A DNA stretch of 64,000 bases. Origin: an uncultured Christensenella sp. (GTDB taxonomy: Bacteria; Bacillota; Clostridia; Christensenellales; CAG-917). Positions 52,512 through 60,991 of the stretch are shown here, in pieces. Each line of letters opens with the position of its first letter. Within the stretch, counting starts at the first letter, position 1. The stretch is taken from assembly GCA_910584155.1 (NCBI GenBank), contig CAJTYG010000001.1, positions 206,023-270,022 on the forward strand, in the 5' to 3' direction. The notes below the pieces were generated by a model. That model was not told the DNA's origin. It saw only the letters and a list, made by a program, of their open reading frames with translations, and ran no database searches. The position numbers were made by a program, and so were the translations under genes.

Positions 52512-53104
52512 TATATCTTGACCTCTTTTGGACGTTTTTTAAGATAGGGTTGTTTACCATTGGCGGCGGTCAGGCGATGATACCGATGATAATGACCAAC
52601 GTCGTGGAAAAGGGTTGGCTCGAGCAAACTGCTCTCATCGACTTTATAGCGATAAGCGAAAGCACACCGGGGCCTTTTGCGGTGAATATCGCAACCTATA
52701 CGGGTATCGAAACGGCAGGCATATTCGGGGCGATATGCGCAACCTTGGGCGTAGTGCTGCCGTCCGTCATAATCATCATTCTCGTGGCAAAGCTGTTGTC
52801 CTCGTTTATGAAGAAAAAGGCTGTCGGCGAGGTGTTTACGGGCGTGCGCTCTACGGTGACGGGCTTGCTGCTGTCGGTGTTTGTCACGCTTGTGCTCACT
52901 ATGCTGTTTGGCATAACCGATATCAAAAACGTAGGCACGGTGAGCGTAGATTATATAGGCATAATTCTGTTTGCGGCTATATTCCCGATATCATTTATAA
53001 AGATAAAAGGCAAAAAGATGAAGCCGATTTTGCTTGTGATACTGTCCGCCGCACTCGGCGTGCTGTGCTATGGGCTTTGCGACTATTTCGGTGTAACGCT
53101 GTAG
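52508..53104 (+). CDS. Chromate transporter family protein, second half
   Basis: A 198-residue CHR-domain membrane protein with FTIGGGQAMIPM, FIAISESTPGPFAVNIATYTG and GVVLPSVIIIILVA. It has a strong GGAGGTGA site and overlaps the first half by ATGA. The two probably form the heterodimeric (short-chain) version of ChrA. Confidence 0.9.
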   Translation: MIYLDLFWTFFKIGLFTIGGGQAMIPMIMTNVVEKGWLEQTALIDFIAISESTPGPFAVNIATYTGIETAGIFGAICATLGVVLPSVIIIILVAKLLSSFMKKKAVGEVFTGVRSTVTGLLLSVFVTLVLTMLFGITDIKNVGTVSVDYIGIILFAAIFPISFIKIKGKKMKPILLVILSAALGVLCYGLCDYFGVTL

Positions 53105-53213
53105 TCTTTTTAATGCAGTAAGTTTTTCTTGCTTTGGTTTTTCAATAAGCAGGGGCGGATATAATACAAATCGTATAATTATAAATTTTATTTGAAATAT
53201 TGCAAATTTGCTA

Positions 53214-53242
53214 TTGTTTTATGCAGTTCTTTCCCGTATAAT
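53214..53242 (+). promoter_or_regulatory. Promoter of the MFS transporter gene
   Basis: TTGTTT at 53214-53219, a 17-base spacer and TATAAT at 53237-53242, with two AGGAG-type sites (near 53265 and 53275) before the ATG. Confidence 0.6.
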
Positions 53243-53284
53243 ATATCTTATGGGGTTTCCGAAAAGGAGACATAGGAGAAAATT

Positions 53285-55336
53285 ATGAGAAAAAAGTCAA
53301 AGGAAGCGGCGCCGTTGCTTGACGAGCAGGGTAGACCGCCGCTTAAGCTTGATTATCCGCAGACGTTTAAGGTCGGTTTTGCATTTGCAATCATTATGCT
53401 GTTTTGGACAGCTTATGACTTTGTAGTCCCCCTTCTTTTGGAACACGCCTACGGCTTGCCCAACTCGCTCAGAGGTCTTATCATGGGGCTTGACAACCTG
53501 CTTTCGCTGTTTATGCTGCCGCTGTTTGGCAAGCTCAGCGACAATGCGCACGGCAAGCTCGCAAAAAAATTCGGCAGACGTACTCCGTTTATTGTCATAG
53601 GCACGCTTGCGTCCGTCATTTTGATGGTGTTTGTGCCTGTCGCAACTCTCAATCAGCAGAAAAACGCAAACAAGTTTGTAGAGGGCTTTGAAAGCAGCCT
53701 GTCGGACGTAGCATATGTCGAAGACGGCGGCAGAGAGGTGACAAAGCTCGAAGCCTTGCTGACCGAGTGGTATGACAGCGGCGACAAAAACTATTGCGAT
53801 AAGAGCTATCTTGAAATGAACAACATTTCAAAGGAATATTTTGTAAGCCTCAAATACGATTCCAATTTCTCGTCCAAAAAAGCGGTGCTCAATATGATAG
53901 GCAGCGAGAGCTATTATTATGTAATAGACGGCGAGAAGGTGGAAGTCGGGCTTGAGGATTTTGCGCCGAACGGTTTGCAATATAAAGAGATAATGCAAAA
54001 GAATGCCGATTACAACAAGTATGTTGCAAGCGGAATGAACAACTACGAAAGCGATCAGATATATCAAAACGTCACCAAAAAGACGGGCGGCGCAAGCATA
54101 GGCGTTTATATGGTCATACTTTTGCTTGTGCTAATCGCAATGGCTACGTTCCGTTCGCCCGCAGTTGCGCTTATGCCTGACGTCACGCCGAAGCCCTTGC
54201 GCTCGCAGGGCAACGCCATCATCAACCTTTGCGGCGGCATAGGCGGCGCAATAGCGTTTTTGATATATACTGTGGTGCTGTTTGGCAACAGCATAAACAA
54301 CTATGTCATCATATTCTCCTGTGTGGCGGCGGGAATGTTGCTGCTGCTTGCGGGCTTCTTGGCGCTTGTCAAAGAGCGTAAGATGGTTGAAAAGTGCGAG
54401 CAGATATGCAAGGAATACGGCATTGACGCCGAAGAGGACGAGGACGGCAAGGCGGATGACGAAAAGGGCGAAAACGTCGTTGAGGACGAAAACAAAGCCG
54501 AAATCGACGCAGTTATGGTCGACACCTCCGGCAACTTCGTTGCGGATATGGAACAAACTCCCGACAGTGCGGAGGAAATGTCGCCCGAAACCTTGGAATT
54601 TGCAAAAGAGGTCACTAAAAACGTTAAAACACCCCGTAAGTCCTTAAAGGAATGGTGGAACGCCAAATCGAGCGAGGAAAGGTCAAAGCTTGTATCCTTC
54701 TGGCTCATTCTTGCCTCTATCTTTATGTGGTTTATGGGCTACAACGCAATATCCAGCAACCTGTCCGTTTACACGACAAAGGCACTCAACCTTTCGGCAG
54801 GCGTAGCGTCCATCATATCCGGCGTCAGCATGGGTATAAGCGCTATAGCGTTTATCCCCGTAGGATATATGGCGGCAAAGATAGGCAGAAGAAAATCCAT
54901 CATAATCGGCTTTGCGCTTGCAATAGTATCGTTTGTGCTGATATTTGCCTTTGTGCGTCCCAACAACAACGCTATCATTCCCGCAATTTTGTTTGCGCTG
55001 TTCTATCTCATCGCAGGCTTCGGTCTGATCATCGCAAACGTCAACACCTTCCCGATGGTCACGGAGTTGAGCACGGCGCAGACGGTGGGACAGTACACGG
55101 GATACTATTATATGGCGACGATGTCCGCACAGGCTATCACGCCGTTTATCGCAGGACTTATCATGGACCACATTTCAAACAGAGGCTTGTTCCTTTACAG
55201 CGCCATTTGCGTTGCGATAGCTATACTGCTTATGGTGTTTGTCAAGCACGGCGACAGCATGGTCATCGGCAAGGGCAGAAAGCTCACCAAAGAGGAAAAG
55301 AAACAGATCAGACTTGACGCTCTCGACGCCGACTGA
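53285..55336 (+). CDS. MFS transporter of the GPH/sucrose-type group with two large insertions
   Basis: A 683-residue major facilitator protein; ordinary family members have 400-500 residues. The N-terminal half shows the FGKLSDNAHGKLAKKFGRRTPF loop (about 79-100) with the MFS A-motif pattern. An external insertion of about 150 residues (about 122-275) follows helix 3, and an acidic cytoplasmic linker (about 370-460, rich in Glu/Asp) joins the two halves. The second half has six helices with AAKIGRRKSI. Probable substrates are glycosides, in keeping with the alpha-glucan enzymes at 12-17 kb, but this is inference. It has its own promoter and a strong terminator. Confidence 0.85.
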   Translation: MRKKSKEAAPLLDEQGRPPLKLDYPQTFKVGFAFAIIMLFWTAYDFVVPLLLEHAYGLPNSLRGLIMGLDNLLSLFMLPLFGKLSDNAHGKLAKKFGRRTPFIVIGTLASVILMVFVPVATLNQQKNANKFVEGFESSLSDVAYVEDGGREVTKLEALLTEWYDSGDKNYCDKSYLEMNNISKEYFVSLKYDSNFSSKKAVLNMIGSESYYYVIDGEKVEVGLEDFAPNGLQYKEIMQKNADYNKYVASGMNNYESDQIYQNVTKKTGGASIGVYMVILLLVLIAMATFRSPAVALMPDVTPKPLRSQGNAIINLCGGIGGAIAFLIYTVVLFGNSINNYVIIFSCVAAGMLLLLAGFLALVKERKMVEKCEQICKEYGIDAEEDEDGKADDEKGENVVEDENKAEIDAVMVDTSGNFVADMEQTPDSAEEMSPETLEFAKEVTKNVKTPRKSLKEWWNAKSSEERSKLVSFWLILASIFMWFMGYNAISSNLSVYTTKALNLSAGVASIISGVSMGISAIAFIPVGYMAAKIGRRKSIIIGFALAIVSFVLIFAFVRPNNNAIIPAILFALFYLIAGFGLIIANVNTFPMVTELSTAQTVGQYTGYYYMATMSAQAITPFIAGLIMDHISNRGLFLYSAICVAIAILLMVFVKHGDSMVIGKGRKLTKEEKKQIRLDALDAD

Positions 55337-55353
55337 TAAAATCTACAAACACG

Positions 55354-55381
55354 GCGGACCGCAAATAGCGGTCCGCTTTTT
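55354..55381 (+). terminator. Terminator of the MFS gene
   Basis: GCGGACCGC (55354-55362) pairs with GCGGTCCGC (55368-55376), followed by T5. Confidence 0.9.
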
Positions 55382-55478
55382 CGTATAAAAAAAGTGCTTA
55401 TGCAAAAAAATATGCACGGTATGCGCCGATTATAAAGTTATCTTTATGTTTGAAACCGCCGTCCTACGCATATCAAAG

Positions 55479-55507
55479 TTGACAGTGCGATAAATAGATG
55501 TTAAAAT
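55479..55507 (+). promoter_or_regulatory. Promoter of the glycan exporter genes
   Basis: TTGACA at 55479-55484, a 17-base spacer and TAAAAT at 55502-55507. Confidence 0.75.
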
Positions 55508-55582
55508 TATACTTATACTAAGTGTATTAGTATGCAAACAAATAAACTGAGAAAATATATTCTTATAAGCGGTCAAACCGAA

Positions 55583-56410
55583 ATGAGCAACAAACGTCAA
55601 CCAAAGATCAAATTCAAAGCGAATGCGCTTCAACTGAAAAAATCTATGGTGGTACTTGGTTCTATGGTGAAAAAAAACATCAAGAATCAGTATCGGCGTT
55701 CTGTCTTAGGAATAATCTGGACTGTTCTCAATCCGCTGCTCAATATGCTCGTGATGTGGTTCGTGTTTGACAAAATCTTCGGCAGAACTTCATCCGGATT
55801 ATTCTATCCCGTTTTCATTTTGTCGGGCACGATAGTTTTCAACCTTATGCGAGGTGCGACCACGTCGTCGCTACCCTGTATGGTGACAAACTACGACTTG
55901 CTTACAAAGACACGTGTGCCTTATGCGGTCTTTCCCATTTCGCAAAATCTGTCGGCGCTTGTAAACTTCGGCTTTTCGCTCATAGCACTTTTGGTGCTTA
56001 TGCTTTGCTGTATTCCGCAGGGAGTAGAGTTTCATTGGACGATGTTTATGATACTGATCCCTTGGTTACCGTCAATAATGCTGTTTTCAATGGGGATTTC
56101 CTTTGCGCTCTGCTCAATTTACGTGCGATTTAGAGATATAAAACATCTTTACGACGTGTTTCTTACATTGTGGATGTACGTTACGCCCATTTTTTACTCG
56201 CTTGAAAGCTTAAAGCTGGGCAATACGATAAATACGATAATGCATTTAAATCCTATGCTGTATTATGTCAACTATGTCAGGCAGTTGCTTATGGGCGTCG
56301 TGCCCGACGCTATCACGCACGCCATTTGCTACGGCGTGGGCATTTTGGTGTTTATCGTAGGCTTTGTGATATTCAGACTGTCAAGAAAGAAATTTATACT
56401 GTATATATGA
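55583..56410 (+). CDS. ABC-2 type polysaccharide/teichoic-acid export permease
   Basis: A membrane permease with about six helices and the family N-terminus KKNIKNQYRRSVLGIIWTVLNPLL (NxYxxSxLGxxW). I place the start at 55583 (275 residues), where AAGCGG precedes the ATG; an in-frame ATG at 55532 would add 17 polar residues and has no ribosome binding site. It exports undecaprenyl-linked polymer together with the ATPase encoded next, which overlaps by ATGA. Which polymer (O-antigen-like glycan or teichoic acid) is not clear. Confidence 0.9.
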   Translation: MSNKRQPKIKFKANALQLKKSMVVLGSMVKKNIKNQYRRSVLGIIWTVLNPLLNMLVMWFVFDKIFGRTSSGLFYPVFILSGTIVFNLMRGATTSSLPCMVTNYDLLTKTRVPYAVFPISQNLSALVNFGFSLIALLVLMLCCIPQGVEFHWTMFMILIPWLPSIMLFSMGISFALCSIYVRFRDIKHLYDVFLTLWMYVTPIFYSLESLKLGNTINTIMHLNPMLYYVNYVRQLLMGVVPDAITHAICYGVGILVFIVGFVIFRLSRKKFILYI

Positions 56411-57324
56411 TGAAAAGAAATAAGACGGAAAAAGACGAGCGCATCGCATTTGCGCCCGGAATGAAAGAAATCGACATCGACGCCGCCGAGATAATGCAGC
56501 AAAGCACGGCGCCGCCCGATGAATATGCCTTTGATAGGGATAATGACATACTCATCGACGTGCACAACGTCAGCATGAAATACCGTATGCCCACAGAGAA
56601 GATAGACAATCTCAAGGAGTATTGCATCAAGCTTGTCAAAGGGCAGCTCAGATATAAGACCTTCGAGGCGCTCAAGGACGTTAATTTGCAGGTGCGCAGG
56701 GGTGAAAGCCTTGCGCTCATAGGCAGAAACGGCGCAGGTAAATCCACGCTTTTGCGTATTATTGCAGGCATAATCGAGCCGACGGACGGATATGTGCGCA
56801 CAAGGGGAAATATGGTGCCGCTGCTAAAGCTGGGTGCAGGTTTTGAAATAAATGCGACAGGCAAGGAAAACGTGTTTTTAAATGGCGCTATGCTTGGCTT
56901 TTCGCACAAGGAAATGCAAAAAAAATACGACAGTATAGTGGAATTTGCAGAGCTCGGCGACTTTATGAACGTGCCTATAAAGAACTATTCGTCGGGTATG
57001 CTGTCAAGGCTCGGCTTTGCCATAGCGGTTGACGTAAACCCCGACGTGCTGCTGATAGACGAGATACTCGGCGTCGGAGACGCAATATTCCAAAAAAAGT
57101 GCGCACAGAAGATAGACGAGCTACGTGCGGGAGGCACTACGTTCATCGTCGTATCGCACAGTATGGCGCAAATAAACAAGCTGTGCCAAAAAGCGGTGTA
57201 TTTAAAGGACGGCACCATTGTGGACAGCGGTACTACGCTTGAGATAACGAGAAAATACAATGCGGACTGCGACGCTATCGCACGGGCGCAGATCACGCCT
57301 AAGCAAGGCAATGAAAGCAAATAA
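56407..57324 (+). CDS. ABC exporter ATPase for polysaccharide or teichoic acid (Wzt/TagH type)
   Basis: A 305-residue ATPase started at 56407, coupled to the permease stop. Walker A GRNGAGKST (about 107), signature YSSGMLSRLGF (about 193) and Walker B VLLIDEILGVGD (about 212) are typical of Wzt/TagH proteins. About 45 extra N-terminal residues precede the ATPase core (IDVHNVSMKYR). There is no long C-terminal carbohydrate-binding domain, so the polymer is probably recognised without a specific terminal cap. Confidence 0.92.
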   Translation: MMKRNKTEKDERIAFAPGMKEIDIDAAEIMQQSTAPPDEYAFDRDNDILIDVHNVSMKYRMPTEKIDNLKEYCIKLVKGQLRYKTFEALKDVNLQVRRGESLALIGRNGAGKSTLLRIIAGIIEPTDGYVRTRGNMVPLLKLGAGFEINATGKENVFLNGAMLGFSHKEMQKKYDSIVEFAELGDFMNVPIKNYSSGMLSRLGFAIAVDVNPDVLLIDEILGVGDAIFQKKCAQKIDELRAGGTTFIVVSHSMAQINKLCQKAVYLKDGTIVDSGTTLEITRKYNADCDAIARAQITPKQGNESK

Positions 57325-57347
57325 TGAAAAAGATAGAATATATGTCT

Positions 57348-57379
57348 GTCCCGCACGGTTATGCGGGACTTATTTTTTC
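57348..57379 (+). terminator. Terminator after the exporter genes
   Basis: GTCCCGCA (57348-57355) pairs with TGCGGGAC (57362-57369), followed by TTATTTTTT. Confidence 0.88.
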
Positions 57380-57418
57380 GACAAAATATCAGCTTTACCT
57401 GCAATATCCGCATATTTG

Positions 57419-57447
57419 TTGACAATATTTTGTATTTTGATTATGCT
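57419..57447 (+). promoter_or_regulatory. Promoter of the glycosyltransferase pair
   Basis: TTGACA at 57419-57424, a 17-base spacer and TATGCT at 57442-57447, nine bases from the expected start to the ATG at 57463. Confidence 0.55.
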
Positions 57448-57462
57448 TTTTAAGAGGTAATT

Positions 57463-58248
57463 ATGCAAAAGAAAATTTTGGTCGCACTGCACAAAAGTTA
57501 TCCCACGCCCCCTCAGGAGCTGTATCTGCCCGTGCAGGCAGGCGCCGCCGTCGGCGAGGATTTCGGAGCGCAAAGAGATGACTCGGGCGACAATATATCC
57601 GCACTCAATCCCTATTTTTGCGAGCTGACCGCACTCTATTGGGCGTGGAAAAACCTTGATTGCGACTATATCGGGCTTGTGCACTATCGCAGATATTTTG
57701 TGGGAAAGCTCAAGTTTTGCATAAACGGCAACTGCATAAGCGTGCTGTCTCAAAAGGAAGCGGACAGACTGCTTTCAAGGACGGATGTGATTTTGCCAAA
57801 AAAACGCAATTATTATATAGAAACGCTGTACTCGCACTATGCTCATACGATGTACGTCGAGCCTCTCGACGAGGCGGGCAGGATAATAGACGAGCTTTAT
57901 CCCGCATATTCAAAGGAATTTGCACGGCTGAAAAAAAGGCGCTCCGCCCATATGTTCAATATGCTCGTGATGAAAAAAAGCGTGCTCAACGAATACTGTA
58001 CGTGGCTTTTCGATATTCTCTTTAAGCTTAAAGATAGGATAGACGTGTCGCAATATGACGACTTTCACGCAAGGTTTTTCGGCAGAGTGAGCGAGCTTTT
58101 GCTCGACGTATGGATAAACACCAACCGCATAAAATATTGCGAAGTTAAGATGCGCTATACCGAGCACGTAAATTGGGCGCAAAAGGGCGCAAGGTTTTTG
58201 AGGGCTAAGTTCGGGCATAAAAAGTACGAAGCCTCGGACAACAGATAG
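57463..58248 (+). CDS. DUF4422 family glycosyltransferase
   Basis: A 261-residue protein of the DUF4422 family found in capsule and exopolysaccharide clusters. The hallmarks are the N-terminal LVALHKSYPTP, DNISALNPYFCELTALYWAWKN (about 43-64) and IGLVHYRRYF (about 69-78), plus the HMFNMLVMKK segment (about 163). An AGAGG site precedes the ATG. It probably adds a sugar to the glycan exported by the adjacent ABC system. Confidence 0.88.
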   Translation: MQKKILVALHKSYPTPPQELYLPVQAGAAVGEDFGAQRDDSGDNISALNPYFCELTALYWAWKNLDCDYIGLVHYRRYFVGKLKFCINGNCISVLSQKEADRLLSRTDVILPKKRNYYIETLYSHYAHTMYVEPLDEAGRIIDELYPAYSKEFARLKKRRSAHMFNMLVMKKSVLNEYCTWLFDILFKLKDRIDVSQYDDFHARFFGRVSELLLDVWINTNRIKYCEVKMRYTEHVNWAQKGARFLRAKFGHKKYEASDNR

Positions 58249-59178
58249 ATGATGACTGCGGATAGGTTGCAAAGCATAAATCAGACAAAAGACGGCGCAA
58301 GGGTTGTTGCCGTCGTTGTCACGTATCAGCGAAAGATACTGCTAAGAGAGTGCCTCGAGGCTTTGCTCAGGCAGCAAAGGTTGAGTGCGATAGTCGTAGT
58401 TGACAACGCAAGCACGGACGGCACTTATGAATATATCGGCGACCTTTTGGACGGCTCGCAGGTGAAATATATAAGCACGGACGAAAACATCGGCGGAGCG
58501 GGCGGCTTCAACCTCGGCATAAAAGAGGCGGCGAAGCTAAACTGCGACTATATATGGCTTATGGATGACGACTGTATTGTCGGCGAACGCACGCTTGACG
58601 GGTTGCTTGACTGCGCAGAAGGCTTAAACGGCGATTTCGGCTTTTTGTCGAGCGCAGCGCAATGGACAGACGGCAGCGTTTGCAAAATGAACGTACAGCG
58701 CTGCTCCATCGCCTGCGAGATAAAAGATTTCAAAAAGCAAGGGCAGAGCATAAAATTTGCGTCCTTTGTTTCGCTTTTTTTAAACGTAACGGCGGTGTAC
58801 GCCTGCGGCTTGCCCATAAAAGAGTTTTTTATCTGGGGCGACGACTGGGAATACACAAGCAGGATATCAAAAAAATTCAAAAACTATTTCGTGCCAGATA
58901 GCGTGGTCACGCACAAATCGGTTGACAACTTAGGCAGCGATATAGTGGCGGACATCTCCGACAGGATAGGAAGATATTTTTATGCCTATCGCAACGAAAA
59001 ATATCTGTTTGACAGGCTCGGGCTTACGGGCAGGCTATATTATTTTTTAAAGGTGCAATATCACCGTCTGAAGCTGCTGCTTTCAGACAGCACGGCAAAA
59101 AAGCAAAAGCTGAATATAATAAAAAAGGGCTTGAAAGCCGCAAAGAGCTTTAAGCCGCAAATTGAATATTTAAAATAA
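58249..59178 (+). CDS. Family 2 glycosyltransferase (galactofuranosyltransferase-like)
   Basis: A 309-residue GT2 enzyme. The nucleotide-binding start VVAVVVTYQRKILLRECLEALL, VVDNASTDGT (about 60) and the DDD metal site in WLMDDDCI (about 103) are clear, and FFIWGDDWEYTSRI (about 195) matches the ED/WGDD acceptor motif of GlfT-like enzymes. It starts directly after the DUF4422 gene. Probable role: extending the surface glycan with a furanose or related sugar. Confidence 0.9.
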   Translation: MMTADRLQSINQTKDGARVVAVVVTYQRKILLRECLEALLRQQRLSAIVVVDNASTDGTYEYIGDLLDGSQVKYISTDENIGGAGGFNLGIKEAAKLNCDYIWLMDDDCIVGERTLDGLLDCAEGLNGDFGFLSSAAQWTDGSVCKMNVQRCSIACEIKDFKKQGQSIKFASFVSLFLNVTAVYACGLPIKEFFIWGDDWEYTSRISKKFKNYFVPDSVVTHKSVDNLGSDIVADISDRIGRYFYAYRNEKYLFDRLGLTGRLYYFLKVQYHRLKLLLSDSTAKKQKLNIIKKGLKAAKSFKPQIEYLK

Positions 59179-59179
59179 T

Positions 59180-60058
59180 TTACTGTATTTTATCCGCCAT
59201 TTTTTCCACTTCGCTCTGCGCAATGACGTGAATTCGGTTGTCAAGCAAAATGGGATCTATCGAAAAGCTTCCTCCCATTTCCACCTTTTCGCCGTCGGCG
59301 CAGAAGTCCGTCTTATTTTCAAGCGTGATATCCAAATGCTTAAACTCGCCGAAGGTCATCTTTTTGGATTTATAAGGCTTTTTAAAGCCTATAAAGAACG
59401 CTCTGAAAAGCGGGAAGAAAACCTCTATTTTGCCAAGCAACCCGTTGTGCTTTGGCGATTTTATCGTAAGCAGGTGGAGCAGCCCGTCGTCAAGCTTAAA
59501 CATTTTGTTGAAGTTAAAGCCGAAGCATTTGGGGGAATCTATCGCCATAATGAGTATATATTCGCCCTTGTCCCGCATGCCGTCCTTATTGAGCGTCGCA
59601 TTTATGCGGCAAATTTTGTATTGACTGACGACCTTTGTCAGATATGCAAAAACCTTGTATTTCTGTTTATGCTTGTTTTTTACTATATATCCCAAAGGCG
59701 TGAAAATTCCGCACGCAAACACATAGCTGAAAATTTTATCGCCCGCTTTGCCGGCGTCGTTTACAAAGTAGTTTTTCTTGTGCGAGTTGCCTGTGGCAAG
59801 CTCGTTCAGCGTGCCGTAGGGACAGTAAAAAATTTCCGCTCCGTCATTCTTTTTGCAGTTGATGACGCTGTTCAGCGTGCCGTCGCCGCCGCAAAGCACT
59901 ATGCGGTCGTATGCGGATAAGTCGGACAGCACGGTGGATTCCACTATAGGCAGACGGACGACCTCAAAGCCTCTGCCAAACACCTTGGCGAGCTTGTCAA
60001 AATCTATCCGTTGGCTGTTGCCGGACATCTCATTTGTTATGACGACGCATTTTTTCAT
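59180..60058 (-). CDS. Diacylglycerol kinase / lipid kinase family protein
   Basis: A 292-residue protein of the DAGK catalytic family on the minus strand, convergent with the glycosyltransferase pair. The start at 60058 (MKKCVVITNEMSGNS) is preferred over the in-frame start at 60118. The nucleotide motif VLCGGDGTLNS (about 65-75) and PYGTLNELA (about 91-99, usually GTxNDFA) are visible. These enzymes phosphorylate diacylglycerol or related lipids and recycle lipid head groups during lipoteichoic acid synthesis, fitting the surrounding envelope genes. Confidence 0.88.
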   Translation of the reverse strand: MKKCVVITNEMSGNSQRIDFDKLAKVFGRGFEVVRLPIVESTVLSDLSAYDRIVLCGGDGTLNSVINCKKNDGAEIFYCPYGTLNELATGNSHKKNYFVNDAGKAGDKIFSYVFACGIFTPLGYIVKNKHKQKYKVFAYLTKVVSQYKICRINATLNKDGMRDKGEYILIMAIDSPKCFGFNFNKMFKLDDGLLHLLTIKSPKHNGLLGKIEVFFPLFRAFFIGFKKPYKSKKMTFGEFKHLDITLENKTDFCADGEKVEMGGSFSIDPILLDNRIHVIAQSEVEKMADKIQ

Positions 60059-60206
60059 AAAAATGATTTTACATAATTTGCCATATAAAATCAACAGTCT
60101 TTTTACAAAATACTGCAAAATAAGATATTTTTTATGATATTTTAAGCTTATTTAATTTTTAAGAGCGTAAAATTGCCTGCGTGACATACAAAAACCGCAA
60201 AGAGGG

Positions 60207-60235
60207 TTTACACTGCGATTTGCGTGTGATAAAAT
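60207..60235 (+). promoter_or_regulatory. Promoter of the sugar transferase gene
   Basis: TTTACA at 60207-60212, a 17-base spacer and TAAAAT at 60230-60235. The -10 context (GTGATAAAATAC) is the same as at the sigma-factor promoter at 19413-19424. Confidence 0.65.
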
Positions 60236-60250
60236 ACCGCTGATGATATA

Positions 60251-60267
60251 TGTGCGATTATCGCACA
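60251..60267. promoter_or_regulatory. Palindrome, candidate operator or leader hairpin
   Basis: TGTGCGAT and ATCGCACA form a perfect eight-base dyad around one T, located about +10 to +26 from the predicted start of the sugar transferase mRNA. Such a compact dyad fits a dimeric repressor site. Confidence 0.5.
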
Positions 60268-60302
60268 AAATACAGTAGACAAAACTTTGCAAAAGGGAGC
60301 TT

Positions 60303-60947
60303 ATGTACAGGTTTTTCAAAGCCGTTGCGGATAGATTGATAGCGCTTTTGGGGCTTATCGTCCTGTTTTTGCCGCTTGCGATCGTTGCGCTTGTAATACG
60401 CATAGACAGCAAGGGCTGCGCCCTCTTCCGTCAGGAACGCATAGGCAAGGACAAAAAACCGTTTATGTGCTATAAATTCAGGACGATGTATTCCACGCAC
60501 GTCGCCTCTCCCGCAAGCAATCCTATTGTCAAAGACGACAACGAAAATCTGACAAAGGTCGGCAGATGGATACGCAAGCTGAAGATAGACGAATTTCCGC
60601 AGCTTTTAAACGTGCTCAAAGGCGATATGAGCCTCATAGGCCCCCGCCCGTTTATGGCGGTCCATATACAAAATTACGAGCCGTGGGAAAATCAAAAGTT
60701 CAACGTCAAGCCGGGTATGAGCGGACTTTCGCAGATAAAGGGCAACGTTTATTTAAGCAGGATAGAGCGCAGCTATTATGACGTGCAGTATGCAAAAAAC
60801 GTCACGTTTTTTAAGGACGCCGAAATTTTGTTTAAGACCGTCGGCGTCATATTGACGGGTGAGAAAAGATATCTAACCCCTGTGCCTGAGGAATTGATAG
60901 ATAAAGAAAGAGCCGAGTTTGGAAAAGCGCAGCGACATAAAAAATAA
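60303..60947 (+). CDS. Undecaprenyl-phosphate sugar phosphotransferase (bacterial sugar transferase)
   Basis: A 214-residue initiating glycosyltransferase of the WcaJ/EpsE-like family. One N-terminal membrane helix (about 11-31) is followed by the catalytic domain with FRQERIGKDKKPFMCYKFRTM (about 43-63), KIDEFPQLLNVLKGDMSLIGPRPF (about 98-121) and KPGMSGLSQIKG. It transfers a sugar-1-phosphate to undecaprenyl phosphate, the first step of the glycan made by this cluster. AAAGGGAG precedes the ATG. Confidence 0.93.
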   Translation: MYRFFKAVADRLIALLGLIVLFLPLAIVALVIRIDSKGCALFRQERIGKDKKPFMCYKFRTMYSTHVASPASNPIVKDDNENLTKVGRWIRKLKIDEFPQLLNVLKGDMSLIGPRPFMAVHIQNYEPWENQKFNVKPGMSGLSQIKGNVYLSRIERSYYDVQYAKNVTFFKDAEILFKTVGVILTGEKRYLTPVPEELIDKERAEFGKAQRHKK

Positions 60948-60956
60948 ACTTGCGTC

Positions 60957-60985
60957 TTGACGGCGCATTTTTTAATATTTATAAT
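60957..60985 (+). promoter_or_regulatory. Promoter predicting a leaderless hypB mRNA
   Basis: TTGACG at 60957-60962, a 17-base spacer, consensus TATAAT at 60980-60985, then six bases to the ATG at 60992. No ribosome binding site is seen. Confidence 0.7.
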
Positions 60986-60991
60986 ATAGAT

